DNA of 64,000 bases from NCBI GenBank assembly GCA_025175895.1, contig CM046001.1, forward strand, positions 54,187,719-54,251,718, read 5' to 3'. Below, piece by piece: positions 1 through 11,027 of the stretch. Numbering within the stretch: the stretch's first letter is position 1; each line of letters begins with the position of its first letter. Below the pieces are notes generated by a model. The model had not been told where the DNA came from. It worked only from the letters and a program-made list of their open reading frames with translations, and ran no database searches. Source of the stretch: Wurfbainia villosa (taxonomy: Eukaryota > Streptophyta > Magnoliopsida > Zingiberales > Zingiberaceae). A program made the position numbers and the translations under genes.

Positions 1-77
1 TGATTAACCAGACTCGAGTTTGACTCGAGTAGTGTTTTGATATTTGACATTGATATCTAACAATGTATTGGGGAGAT
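1..77 (+). other. 3' end of the internal region of element F', with polypurine tract
   Basis: Noncoding sequence directly upstream of the F' LTR. It ends in a short purine run (GGGGAGAT at 70-77) where a polypurine tract should sit. The rest of the element lies left of the window. Bases 10-50 resemble the first bases of the F LTR (39545 onward), so this could also be a decayed duplicate of the LTR start. Confidence 0.5.
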
Positions 78-1495
78 TGTTGGTGCAATCGACCTAGGTT
101 AGTATTTTGATGTTTGATGATGGTTTGACCATTGTCATGGGAGAAGTCCAAGTCTTGTGTATTTAGCATGAAAAGTCCAAGCTTGAGTCTTGGCATGGAA
201 AGTCCAACATGGGTTGACAAGGAAAGTCCAAGCATGGGTCTTGGCAAGGAAAAGTCCAAGCATGGGTCTTGGCATGGAAAGTCTAACATGGGTGCGCATT
301 TGGAAAGTCCAAGGGGAATATTGGCGGCATAAAGTCCAAGGGTGGAGTCTTGACAGCATAAGTCCAATGGTTGGTGGCATAAAGTCCAAGCGGAGTTTTG
401 GCAGCGTAAGCCCAATGTACCTTGGCGGTGTAGACCACATTAGCATGACAATAGCTGATGGAAGCACCTGAAGGCTAGTATATGGATGAACAAGTCATGG
501 ATGACTTGGAGGGATCCGATAGGTGTGAGACTGATGGAGGTGACTAGAAGACTTAGGTCTAGGCTAAGGGTGGTCTAGCAAGTATGGGGGCACCATACTT
601 GGGTTAAAACCTCATGTTTGAGGTGTATCAGTTGATTGAGATTATGGTCAATCAACTGATGGGAGTCAACTAGGGTTTGATTGCAGGAAGATGACCTAGC
701 GATCATTGCGGCCAAAGATCGATTGGTGATTGTGCCATCGATTATCGCTAGGTATGACAATCGATCGATGCTTGACCCACGGCCGATAAGCTCTCCAGTC
801 GAGTGATCGTTTCGAACACTCGATTGATTGAGACATCAATCGACTGATGGGCATGATCAGTCGACTGATGGTCTATCAGTTGGAACTTAGCTGACGTGAC
901 TCATGCCGTTGTGAGATAACAATTACAGGAGCAGTTGACCGATGGTCCCAATCAGTCGACTGCTAGGCAAAATCCAGCCCAAGGAGAAGCTTTAAAGGGA
1001 GCTCGAGGAGGAGGTTTTCACCATCGGTTCTTGGATGTCTTTGGAGTGATTTGTTGCTGCAAATCGGGGTCTCCAAGTGCAATTCAAGCAACCAAACAAG
1101 CAAGCATCCAAAAGAGTTTTTGTAAAGTGTTCTTTACTTCTTTTATTATATTTCATTTGTAATTACTTGTATTTCATTCTTATTGTTGTAAGAATACTTG
1201 TACGAGATTTCTCCGCCTCCAACTTGTTGTCGAGAAGGAGTATTTGAGTAGTGGTGTGTGATTAGCATTGCTAGGGCTCTTACGAGCCCAATCCGTGGAG
1301 TAGGAACCATTCGGTTCCAAACCACATTATATCACTTGCGTATTTATCTTGTGATTGTAATTGTCGTGTTTATTCTTGTTATTATTATTTTCGCTATGCT
1401 AATGACAATTGTAGAGACACAAGCACGAATGATCAAATTCCATCAACAACGAACGCGCTATTCACCCCCCTCTAGCGGCCACCGAGGTCCAAACA
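78..1495 (+). repeat. 3' LTR of Sirevirus-like copia element F'
   Basis: Starts TGTTGGTGCAATCG and ends TCCAAACA. It is the same family as the LTR at 39523-41028: same first 14 bases, same CTCCGCCTCCAAC-type segment followed by GAGAAGGAG, and the same CTATTCACCCCC...TCTAGCG box just before the end. A purine tract precedes it and no primer site follows, so it is a 3' LTR. No flanking 5-bp repeat is visible, which argues against a solo LTR. It carries a short tandem repeat (131-470) and two exact CAGTCGACTG palindromes (858-867, 953-962). Confidence 0.8.
131..470 (+). repeat. AAGTCCAAGC/CTTGG minisatellite inside the F' LTR
   Basis: About ten imperfect units of roughly 25-35 bp, built from AAGTCCAAGC, a short spacer and CTTGGC. 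The same unit recurs in the F LTR (39600-39840) and, inverted, in the E LTR (55495-55630). Open reading frames here on both strands are by-products of the repeat. Confidence 0.75.
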
Positions 1496-2061
1496 TATTT
1501 GATGCATGCATAGTTAGTTGTCACAAAAATTAGGTCACTTATTATATGCCTACTAAAGTTTAATACTTACTATTACCTTGTTTAATCGTAGAGCGTTTGC
1601 CAAAGCAAAGTGACTCAATTTACCTCGATAAAGTACGACAGGATAATTGTGATATCTGCCTATTAAACTTTGGGTTTGACTTAACTAAGCTCTCTCTATT
1701 AGATTGATGAACTTAGAGGCATAGCTCATACGGGACATCTACCTACATTATACAAATCTTGGGTGATTAGCCAAAGCTAACTCAAGATGAGTGGTAATAT
1801 AGAAGTATATCTCATACGATGGGCACAATGAACAAATAATGTTGTTCATATATATGTACAAGAGTTACATTAGATGTAATTGGTACAAGTTACCTACCTA
1901 GCTTATACGAGTCTTGGGCGATTAGCCAAAGCTAACTCAAGATGCGATATAATATGGATCTTGTCCCATTTTGTGACCAATGGGAGAATCATTTAGTTAA
2001 AAAGGCCTAATTAAATGATTGAAATATGATACATTTCTGTACTTCTGTATTGTAGATCACC
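1496..2061 (+). other. 5' leader of copia element A, with a duplicated stem-loop
   Basis: No gene is seen between the F' LTR and the first gag codon of A. The stretch holds two copies of a 29-bp sequence about 155 bp apart (1758-1786 and 1913-1941), one base different. Each can fold into a stem-loop (TTAGC, loop CAAA, GCTAA, with flanking CTTGGG/CTCAAG). The 5' LTR of A is not seen, so A is truncated on the left, probably where F' now sits. Confidence 0.55.
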
Positions 2062-2937
2062 ATGTTGTCAAATATGTCAAACACACTCTCTCTGCGATCT
2101 ATCCTTGATAAGGACAAGCTCATTGGAGCTAATTTCCTGGACTGGTATAGGAACTTGAGGATAGTCCTCAATCAAGAACGCAAACTGTATATCCTAGAGC
2201 AGTCCATTCCTGAACCACCCACCCCTACTTCCACTCATGATGATAAGGATTCTTATAATAAGTATCAAGATGACGCATTGGATGTGTCATGCCTTATGCT
2301 TGCCACCATGACCTCTGAGCTTCAAAAGCAACATGAGAACATGGATGCCTATGGTATGGTTGAGCATCTGAAACAACTATATCATGGACAAGCAAGGCAC
2401 GTGAGAAAGTATCAAAGGCCTTGTTTCAATGCAAAATGCAAGAAGAAACTCCCATAGGCACTCATGTACTCAAGATGATTAGATACGTTGAGAACCTACA
2501 GATATTGGGATTTCCATTGGGCCAAGAGCTAGCCACTGACCTTTTTCTATAGTCACTGCCAGAAGGCTACAGCCAATTTGTCATGAACTACAACATGAAT
2601 GAAATTGATGAGCCTTTACCTGAGTTGTTGAGCATGTTGCGAACTGCTGAACTCAACCTTAAGAAGACAAAGCCTGGTACCATTTTGATGGTGAACAAAG
2701 GCAAAGGCAAAGACAAGCAGAAGACTAAAGGTAAGGGTAAGACCCAAGCCAAAGAAAAAGGCAAAGGCAAGGCAAATGCATTGAAACCCAAAGGCGGAGT
2801 GGCTAAGGAGGGAACCTGCTTCCATTGTAATGAGACTGGACATTGGAAGAGGAACTGCAAGCTATACTTGGAAGAAGTGAAAAAGAAGAGAAGTGAGACT
2901 TCTGCCTCAGGTATACATGTTATAGAAATTAATTTAT
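2062..2937 (+). pseudogene. Broken gag of element A
   Basis: Capsid-type polyprotein that would package element RNA. The 2062 start follows the leader and begins a copia gag N-terminus (residues 14-30 contain DKDKLIGANFLDWYRNL, as in the UBN2/gag family). The frame breaks near 2455. The downstream gag is in another frame with a TAG near 2550, then stays open from 2583. A lysine/glycine-rich stretch is followed by a CCHC zinc knuckle (CFHCNETGHWKRNC, about 2818-2860) for RNA binding. Non-functional as it stands. Confidence 0.8.
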
Positions 2938-3256
2938 CTATCTCATCTTCTTGGGTATTAGATACCGGCTGTGCTTCTTATATTTGTACCAATGTACAGG
3001 GCCTTCGAAAGACTAGATCATTGACGAAGGGCGAGGTGGACCTACGGGTAGGCAATGGAGCAAAAGTTGCCGCCATTGTTGTAGGGACATATTCCTTATC
3101 TTTGTCCGCTGGGCTTATCTTAGAACTAGAAGAATGTTGTTATATACTTGCCTTGACTAAAAACATTATCTCCGTTTCTTGTTTAGACAGGAAAGGTTTC
3201 TCATTTGTAATAAAGGACAAGTGTTGTTCCGTTTATTTAAATGATATGTTTTTTTT
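2938..3256 (+). pseudogene. Aspartic protease of element A (frame broken at its end)
   Basis: Retropepsin-type protease that would cut the gag-pol polyprotein. The active-site motif is DTGCASYIC, preceded by SSSWVL as in copia proteases. The frame is open from gag (2583) to 3260. It is lost in a run of eight T at about 3249-3256; reading resumes one frame over at 3241. The homopolymer makes either a real indel or a sequencing error plausible. Confidence 0.8.
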
Positions 3257-4290
3257 GTAGTCCACACCTTGTGAATGGTCTCTATCTTTTAGATCTTGAA
3301 ACCCCAATCTATAACATAAATATCAAACGATTCAAATCTAATGATCTGAACCAAACATATCTCTGTCATTGTTGCCTGGGTCATGTAAATGAGAGTCGCA
3401 TATCCCAGCTCTATAAGGATGGATTACTGGACTCTTTTGATTTTGAATCATATGAGACATGTGAATCCTGTCTTCTAGGCAAGATGACCAAGACTCCATT
3501 TAGTGGACATGGCGAACGAGCTACTGATTTGTTAGAACTCATACATACTGATGTAAGTGGGCCTTTCAATGTAGCAGCTAGAGGAGGCTATCAGTACTTC
3601 ATTACTTTTATTGATGATTTCAGTAGATATGGATATATGTATCTTATGAGACACAAATCTGAATCCTTTAAAAAGTCCAAATAATTCAAGAATGAAGTAC
3701 AAAACCAACTTGGTAAGAGTATAAAAGTACTTCGATGTGATTGAGGTGGGGAATACCTTAGCCAAGATTTTTGTGACTATTTTGTTGAGTTTGGGATTAG
3801 ATCTCAACTCACTTCACCTGGAATACCACAGTGGAATGATGTATCAGAAAGGAGAAATCGTACATTATTAGATATGGTACGATCCATGATGAGTAACACA
3901 AATCTTCCTTCTTTCTTTTGGGGATATACTTTAGAGACGACTACTTTCACACTTAATCGCATTCCATCTAAGGTAGTCATAAAGACACCATATGCGATAT
4001 GAACTGGGAAGAGTCCCAAGATGTCTTTTATGAAGATTTAGGATTATGAGGCTTATGTTCGACATCAAGTATCCGACAAACTAGGCCCCAAATCAGACAA
4101 GTGCTACTTTATAGGATATCCTAAGGAAACAAAAAGATATTACTTCTACAATCCCACACAAGATAAAGTGTTTATCGCCAAAAATGGAGTATTTCTAGAA
4201 ATAGAGTTCATTTCTAGAAGAACTAGTGGGAGTAAAATACATCTTGAAGAAATTCAAGATCAAGATAGCATTGAGATGGAAATTGAACAG
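3257..4290 (+). pseudogene. Integrase of element A, copy 1
   Basis: Integrase inserts the cDNA into the genome. An HHCC zinc-binding N-terminus is visible (CHCCLGH...CESCLLGK, about 3363-3480). The first catalytic Asp is in HTDVSGPF (about 3545). The second is in RCD followed by TGA near 3740 (an Arg codon turned stop), and the catalytic Glu is in VSERRNR near 3847. In-frame stops occur near 3682, 3740, 4000, 4038 and 4299. The C-terminal copia segment (KCYFIGYPKETK) is present near 4100. Confidence 0.8.
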
Positions 4291-4305
4291 GCACCATAAA
4301 GTATT

Positions 4306-5157
4306 GTGGATGATGAGATTGTTGTACAAGAAGTTGTGGAGCAACAATCTGTTCAAGTAGACCAACCTCTTTGCAGGTCTGATAGGATACGTCGTCAGTC
4401 TAAGAGATATTCATTTCTCTTGTCTGACAATGATGACGTTATGCTTGTTGAGTTGAACGAGCCTCCATCCTATCAGAAATCTATGATGAGCCCAGATTCT
4501 GAGAAATGGCTAGAGGCCATGAGATCTGAAATGAAATCCACATACACTAACCAAGTATGGACTTTGGTTGATCCACCTGAAGGGGTCAAACCCATTGGGT
4601 GTAAGTGGGTCTTTAAGAGAAAGACTAACATGGATGGTCTTATGCATACCTATAAAGGTGATTGATAGCTAAAGGTTTCAAACAAATTCATGGTATTGAC
4701 TATGATGAAACTTTTCACCGGGCCATAATGCTTAAGTCTATTCGGATCATGCTTGCTATTGTAGCCTACTCACGATTATGAGATCTAGCAAATGGATGTC
4801 AAAATGCATTTAATGGAATCTCTCGAGGATGTGTACGACACAAACGAGGGTTTTGTAGATCCAAAGCATGTTGGTAAACAATGATGCGAAAGGTCCATTC
4901 ATGGTTTAAAGCAAGCATCTGTGGAATCGATTCGATGATGCGTTGAGTTTCATCAAGAATGAAGATGAACCTTGTGTCTACAAGAGAGCCATAGAGTGCA
5001 TAGTTATCTTTATATTGATGTGTGTGACATACTTCTCATTGGACTGACATTCCCTATGGTCAGAAGACTTGGCTTGAGAATTGTTTCTCAATGAAGGACT
5101 TAGGTGAAGCAACCTACATTTTAGGCATTAAGATCTATAGAGATAGATATAAGAGAT
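4306..5157 (+). pseudogene. Reverse transcriptase N-terminal half of element A, copy 1
   Basis: Open from 4306 to about 4665 with typical copia RT entry motifs (EKWLEAMRSEM, NQVWTLVDPPEGVKPIGCKWVFKRK). From 4666 on, the matching part of copy 2 (13229-13760) is shortened by many 1-6 base losses. The QMDVK...FLNG block is shattered and the YVDD motif cannot be read. The sequence ends at the B' LTR start. Confidence 0.8.
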
Positions 5158-6267
5158 GTTGATGCGGAGGCACCTAAGTCAAACTGAGTTTGATTTTTAG
5201 GTTACAGTTAAGCTCATGTTGTTATCTCAGATGAATTAAGAGTGTCGAGAAATTATAAAAATAGGTGAAGGCTGGCGACAGGAGGAAAACTCGGTGGTCG
5301 GTTACTGAGGAGGAAAAGAGGCGGAAGCAAAGCAACAATGCGTAAAGTAAGGGTAAGTGTTGTGCGGCGTAAGTGATCGTATCCTCCTGGATGATCAGCG
5401 TAGATCCGAGAAGAGATGGCCATCGATGGTCCATGAGGTCGGATGGTGAGTCGAAATAATGTTCTTTTTTCTTTGCCTCAGCTCTCATCGCCATCACTGA
5501 GACTCGATTTGACATTCAAATTTGGAATTTAACATCGATCGGTGATCAATCTCGATCGATCGATCATGATGATCACCGATCAGTCATGACGATGTGTGCA
5601 ATTCGATCAAGTCGAGGTTTTGTGAAGGCTAAGGTCAGTTGAAGGCCCATTCGATGAGGGCTTGGATATAAAAGGGCTTGTCCTAGAGGGCTTGTTCTCC
5701 ATCAATTAAAAGCTTCCAGTGCTCCGGCTCTCGGCATCCCTCGACATCCCTGGGCGGCGACTAGAGCTTTCAACATCAACCTTTGGGTGTTGAAAAGTTT
5801 GAATTATAATTCAGTTTATTTGCTTCTTTTCAAGCTTTAAATCATATCAAGGAGAGGGAAGTGTCCTCTACCTTGAGCTTTTTCCATTTTGTGTATCCGT
5901 CTAATTCCCTAGGAGGAGATTTTTAGTAGATTGCCCTCTGGTCAAGGACCACTAGGGCCTTGGAGTATTGAACCACTCAACCATAAAACCTTTGTGTCTA
6001 TTGTCTTTTATTTTGTTTATTTTTGCTATGATATTTGTCTTGAAAGCGAATTGAAAGAAAAATTTCTCTAGCTCAATCGATCCAATTGGTGTTGCTAGAT
6101 TTGGTGAAACCACCAATCTCCATTTTACATTTTTTATTTACTAATCCAAGATCTTGGTACTTGTTTTGTGTTTTTATGCGTTGCTAGTTTCCTCTTTTAC
6201 GAAAGATGGAGTGCTTCTAGGTTCACCCTACTAGAAGGTGAATACTAAAAGAGTTCTAATATTAGGT
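5158..6267 (+). mobile_element. B': heavily eroded LTR, leader and gag scrap of a B-type element
   Basis: Aligns along its length to B LTR plus leader (13761-15925), with dozens of small gaps. Eroded LTR 5158 to about 6088; the primer site is lost (AATTGGTGTTGC instead of TTGGTATCAGAGCC). Leader sequence follows, then a gag remnant (ATGGAGTGCTTC at about 6209; TCTAATATTAGGTG at about 6254). The join to C' at 6262-6270 skips what corresponds to 15926-16610. A B-type TATA element survives at 5667. Confidence 0.7.
5667..5673 (+). promoter_or_regulatory. TATA element of the B' LTR
   Basis: TATAAAA in the context GGATATAAAAGGG, collinear with the LTR TATA elements of B at 14357 and 30906. Confidence 0.5.
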
Positions 6268-7915
6268 GTATTATTTAGCCTATTTACAGAAATATAACAT
6301 GCTTATATTTTGAAAAACAAACACAAGCAATGAATAAAAGAGATAGAAGAATAGTTATACCTCTTGGTCTTCTAATGTATGACCCTCCTCCTTTTGGACG
6401 TCGTGTGGGCGATGATCCACCAAAAGTCGAAGCTCCTAGATCGCAAAACTTCCTTCCTTGCTTTTCCCAAGCAAGAGGAAGAAGAGAAACAATGTTTTTC
6501 TCCTTCAAAAACTAAACCAACAAAGAACTATAGAAGTTCTTGCCGCCGGTCAACTAGAAGGAGAAGAAGATGATGGAAAACTACCAAGACACCAAGGGAA
6601 ACCCTATATCTTGTTTCCACCACCTAAGGAGAAGAGAGGGGAGTGTTTTGGGCTCCGGCCAAGGGCTGGGAAGGGCTGGAATAGCTGCTGGACGTTGGCC
6701 ACAAGGCAAGGAAGAAGAAGGAAAACTTGCCTTATTTGGTGCCACCCTTGCTTCCAAACCCTAACCCTAATTCCAATCCTATCTCAACTAGGATTGCCCT
6801 ATTCTTGCCGCCCAAGCCTTGCTCCCTCTCAATCATCATCTTCACGGCAACCCCATGCCACCTTTTATAGAGTTTGGGGATAAGCCATGAATTAATCTCC
6901 TCCATTGGTTCTAGGGATTTAATCTCAACCGTCGGATCTAGAGATTTAATCTCAACCGTCGGATCTTAGAGATTTAATCTCTACCAATGGATCTTAGTGT
7001 TTTGTTTCTATCCATTGGATCTAAGCATCTTGAGGTGTTAATGGGCTACATTAGGGACCATGAGGAGGAGTTGAGTCTTGGCCACCCATGGATCAAGCCC
7101 ACATAAAGTCCGATCCACTAATGATGGTCCAATCCACTAAAGGTCCATCATTGATCTACCTCACCAACCCCCATATGATAATTTGGGCTCCATTTATTAT
7201 TTGTACTATTTCTGGCCGTGTTTTATATCTCGTATATTCGTCGATTAATTAATTTACTGAGCATTAATTAATCAAGATCTATCTCCTTTAGTAGTACCAC
7301 TCAACCTTTTCATCATTCCTTACCAAGTCCACCTGCAGGGTTTACATGATGAACCTTATGAGCTCCTCAAGGGGACATCATCATCCTAATATATAGGACA
7401 CGGTTTCCTCCTATAATCAACGGCACACCATATAAATAATATCATCTCCCAACTTACGAGTCTATCGATTTAATCTATAAATCTCGCCATTGGTAAATCA
7501 AAGAGATGAGTACCAAGTATATGTGCAGATTATTATATCGGGATTAAGAGCATGTACTAAATAATATCAGGTCGATTCGATTATGTAGTCGACAATAAAT
7601 CGAATCACCTCTTGTCGGTCTGCTCAATACACACAAAGTGCACTAGTGTGATTCTATGGTCAAGACAAACCAATACCAAATCACACTACAACCATTCCGA
7701 TGGTTTGTCCAAAGTCATCTCGGTTGTGAGCCTTTACTTATACTTTACAAGGAGTCGATAACAAGATCTCCCGTGTGACACCACACACCATGTTATCTAT
7801 AATGTAACGTATTAGACAATATGCATAAATATATGCAAACAATGATCATGTGATTCTTATTTCAAAAATAAAGATGTTCATAGAAAAGATAGACTTTTCA
7901 GTATATATCCCTACA
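6268..7915 (-). repeat. C' LTR, 5'-truncated in plus coordinates
   Basis: Nearly identical to 16611-18240 until about 7150, with scattered short differences after that. Ends CCCTACA like both C LTRs. It includes a minus-strand TATA element (6863-6869), a telo-box (6756-6770), CCGTCGGATC tandem units (about 6900-7030) and the AT-rich inverted repeat (7240-7276). Plus-strand frames of up to 141 codons here are LTR sequence, repeated in every C LTR, and not genes. Confidence 0.85.
6863..6869 (-). promoter_or_regulatory. TATA element of the C' LTR
   Basis: Minus-strand TATAAAA within CTCTATAAAAGGTGG, at the same place as in the C and G LTRs. Likely pol II start signal for the element RNA. Confidence 0.55.
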
Positions 7916-7926
7916 ATCTCCCACTT
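7916..7926 (-). other. Polypurine tract of C'
   Basis: Minus-strand AAGTGGGAGAT next to the LTR end; the plus-strand cDNA primer site of the element. Confidence 0.65.
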
Positions 7927-7939
7927 ATACTAAAAGACT

Positions 7940-10620
7940 ATGCTGTCCTCTTACTGCCATACATTTGATTCCCCTTCCCTCCACATGCCTATCAAAGCTC
8001 TCGCTAGAAGGGCCTTAGTGAAAGGGTCTACCAGGTCATCCTCTGATGCAATCTAGGCGACAGCAACTTCTACCTCCTTTACGATTTCTCGTATCAGGTG
8101 GTACTTGCACTTTATGTGTTTACTAGCCTTATGGGCTTGTGGTTCCTTCGAGTTTGCTGCACCATTATTATCACAATAAATTGTGATAGTTACGGGCAAA
8201 CCAGAATCACATCCAAGTCCATCAGAAGTTCTGAGCCATACTTCTTTGGCGCCTCAGGCCGGCATACTCGGCTTCCATGGTGGAGTCCGCCACACATTTC
8301 TCTGCTGGCACTCCTCCATACAATGGCTCCACCTCCTAAAGTAAACACAAAACCTGAGGTAGACTTACTGTTATCCCTATCAGATTGGAAATCAGAATCC
8401 GTGTAACCCACAGGGAATAATTGGTCTACCCGGTAAACTAGCATATAATCCCTAGTCCTTCTCAGGCACTACAATATATGCTTTTACCGCAGTCCAATGT
8501 CCCTGTCCTGGATTACTCTGATATCTGCTAACCATGCCCACGGCAAAGCAGATATCTTGTCTCGTACATAGCATACATGAGGCTTCCTACTGCCGAAGCA
8601 TAAGGAACCGCCTCCAGCTCCTTTATCACCTCAGATGATCTAGGACACATCTCCTTAGATAAAGGTAACTCCATGCACGAAAGGTAGAAAACCCTTCTTG
8701 GAGTTCTGCATGCTAAAACGATCCAAAATCATGTCTATGTATGAAGCTTGGGATAAGCACAACAACCTTGATCCCAAGGTTGTGACCCACTTCTCTCAAG
8801 TCCTTCAAAATTGTTTGGACAACCATACCCTTACGTCTGATAACACTCTGATATTGTTGTCAACTACCAAAATGTCATCTACGTATAGTACAAGAAATAC
8901 CACTACATTTCCGTCACATCTATTGTATACACAAGACTCATCCGGACTTTGAATAAATCCATAAGTCTGGATTTACCTCATCAAAGTGGATGTTCCAAGA
9001 CCTCAAAGCTTGCTTTAGTCCATCAGCGGACCGATTAAGCTTACATTTAATACGCTCTTTGCCTTTAGCAATGAATCTCTCTGGTTGCTTCATGTAGATG
9101 TTTTCCTCAAGACTTCCATTAAGGAAAGCTGCCTTGACATCCATCTGCCACACCTCATAATCCATATGAGCTGCTATGCATAAGAGAATCCGGATAGATT
9201 TAAGCATGGCTACCGTGAAAAGGTCTCCTTAATCGATACCCTCTTTACAGTATACCCTTCGCAACAAGCCTCGCTTTGAAGGTCTCAACCTTCCCATCTA
9301 TTCCTCTTTTTCTCTTGTAGATCCACTTGCATCCAATGGTTTTTACACCATCGGGTGGTTCTACTAGCTCCCAGACATGATTTGAATCCATAGATTCAAT
9401 CTCAGCATTCATTGCACTTTGCAAAGATGCTGTATTTATATCTTGGATTGCCTTGTCGTATGTCTAGGGATTAGGTTCATGTTTGCTAGGGACCAAATCA
9501 GAAGATTTGTCCAAAAACATGAATCTAAGAGGTTGTCTAACAACCCTCCCACTACGAGAGGTATCTTCTGTATCCTCTGTGACACGCACAGTGCGATGAC
9601 ATGTGGTATGTCCTCTTGTATGCAGGTGGTACTAAAGAAGTGACTTCCCTTTTAACTCCTCGAACAATTTTACCCTTGGGCTTGTGGCTTATCACATAGT
9701 CTTCCTCTAGAAATCGGCATTCGTGTTAACGATCACCCTCGATCTCTAGGACTATAAAACAAGTCGAATAACTCATCATCGATCTAACCATCTCCATAAG
9801 AGTCCTATTCCTTCGCTCTGCTACACCATTCTGCTGGGGTGTGCCAGGTGCAGTCAATTAGGATTGAATCACAACCTCTGATAAGTAGTTCCAAAACTCT
9901 ACCAAGAGGTTGTCACCACCACGATCAGATCGTAGTGTCATCCACATCTTGAATAATCATCTACAAAAGAGACGAAATATTTAAGATTACCTCTTGCCTA
10001 GATAGCCATAGGACCACAAAAATCAGAATGAACCATTTCTAACACATCTTTGGCTCTATACCCCTTGGCCTTAAAAAGGCCTCTTGGTCATCTTACCCTC
10101 CAAGCAAGATTCATAGGTTGGGAGATCCTCCACCACTAATGAACCCAAAGGTCCATCAGCTATCAACCTTTGAATTACGCGGTTAATGTGACCAAGCCTA
10201 AGAAGACAAAGATATATTTGGTTCATCTTCGAAGGTTCTTTTCTCTTATTGGAATTAGAAGATGAGTTATTAACTTCAATTTGCATCGTGGGAGGTTTTG
10301 GTTCAAATTTCCTTTCAATGTACCTGAATAGATATTCTCCTATTCCTTTTATAACAACTCTGTCATTAAAAGAAATAGAATATCCATCCATAATAATTTA
10401 GAAAGCTGAAACTAAATTCTTTCTAAATAAAGGTACATAAAGGAATTTTCAGAACCAAAGTTTTATTATTTTCAAGATAAATAAAACTTCTCCCACTGCA
10501 ATAGCCGCCACCATCATGGCATTGCCCAAGTAAATGGTAATCTCCCCTTCAACTAGTCATCGGGTTTCCTGGAACCCCTGCAAATTGTTGCAGACATGAT
10601 TAGTGGCTCCCGTATCTACT
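7940..10620 (-). pseudogene. Decayed pol of C' (integrase, RT, RNase H)
   Basis: Read from high to low coordinate: an integrase N-terminus with HINRVI...CLEGKMTKRPF (10071-10391, a mutated HHCC finger); a shortened integrase core; RT with WQMDVKAAFLNGSLEENIYMKQPE (8938-9207) and an intact YVDD codon string at 8874-8885; RNase H remnants (8190-8444). The frame is broken many times and parts of the integrase core are missing compared with G. It cannot encode active enzymes. Confidence 0.75.
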
Positions 10621-10649
10621 CACCAGGTGCCGGTAGATATCACCGCTAA

Positions 10650-10960
10650 TCATGTTTCAATGACTAGTCCAAAAGATATACCTTTGTTCTGTTTTGGATT
10701 GGGACAGTCCTTCTTCCAATGTCCATCCTGCTTGCAAGTGAAGTACTTGCCTTTCGGCTTCTTCACTCTTCCCTGAGATCCTCCCACCATCTTTGCTTCA
10801 CCTTGTTTCTTCTTCTTCTTGCCTTTCAACTTAGAAGTAGAAACTCTTTTGAGCAATGATGGCTTGAGGACACTCTTCGAAGAGTGCATACTAGCAGATA
10901 AGACAATATTTGGATTCATTTCCAATCAATATAATTTGGGTACAATAAGTTTATTTCCTT
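10650..10960 (-). pseudogene. Gag stump of C' (zinc knuckle part)
   Basis: The 10650-10925 frame contains a Lys-rich linker and one CCHC knuckle (CKQDGHWKKDC). Upstream, only about 30 codons of the gag N-terminus remain (the NPNIVLSA part corresponds to RNLDIVLTA in G), joined directly to the linker. The capsid region is absent, as in C. Confidence 0.7.
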
Positions 10961-11027
10961 TAGTATCAAAATAAGTGGACTGAAAGTCAATTTTGAAAAT
11001 CCTAAGAATCACATAGATCATTACTTT

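Larger units (their letters stand above)
2062..5157 (+). mobile_element. Copia element A, copy 1 (gag to partial RT, no LTR)
   Basis: Plus-strand remnant in normal copia order: gag, protease, integrase, reverse transcriptase. It stops where the decayed B' LTR begins, at the same site where the intact B interrupts copy 2 (AGAGA at 13756-13760). The part from about 3400 is repeated at 11976-13760 almost base for base up to about 4665. After that, copy 1 is full of short deletions. The 3' half of the same element type lies at 31407-31756 and 36915-39258. Confidence 0.85.

Noticed and set aside
132..471. Overlapping frames on both strands at the window start
   Set aside because: Low-complexity products of the GTCCAAGC minisatellite in the LTR.
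858..962. CRISPR-like array from regularly recurring CAGTCGACTG words
   Set aside because: Spacing is irregular, the repeat is only 10-15 bp, the genome is a plant, and copies are inside LTRs.
78..1495. Solo LTR interpretation for F'
   Set aside because: No 5-bp duplication (GAGAT against TATTT) and a purine tract directly upstream, so a 3' LTR is more likely.
5222..5515. 97-codon minus-strand frame as a possible gene
   Set aside because: Lies in the eroded B' LTR; no domain, and not open in the intact B LTRs.
6756..6770. Interstitial telomere sequence
   Set aside because: Only two CCCTAA units, at fixed positions in the C LTRs; better seen as a telo-box promoter element.
6458..6883. 141-codon plus-strand frame (repeated at 16791, and as a 165-codon frame at 23805)
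   Set aside because: Lies wholly in C LTRs, antisense to their transcription, with no recognisable domain.
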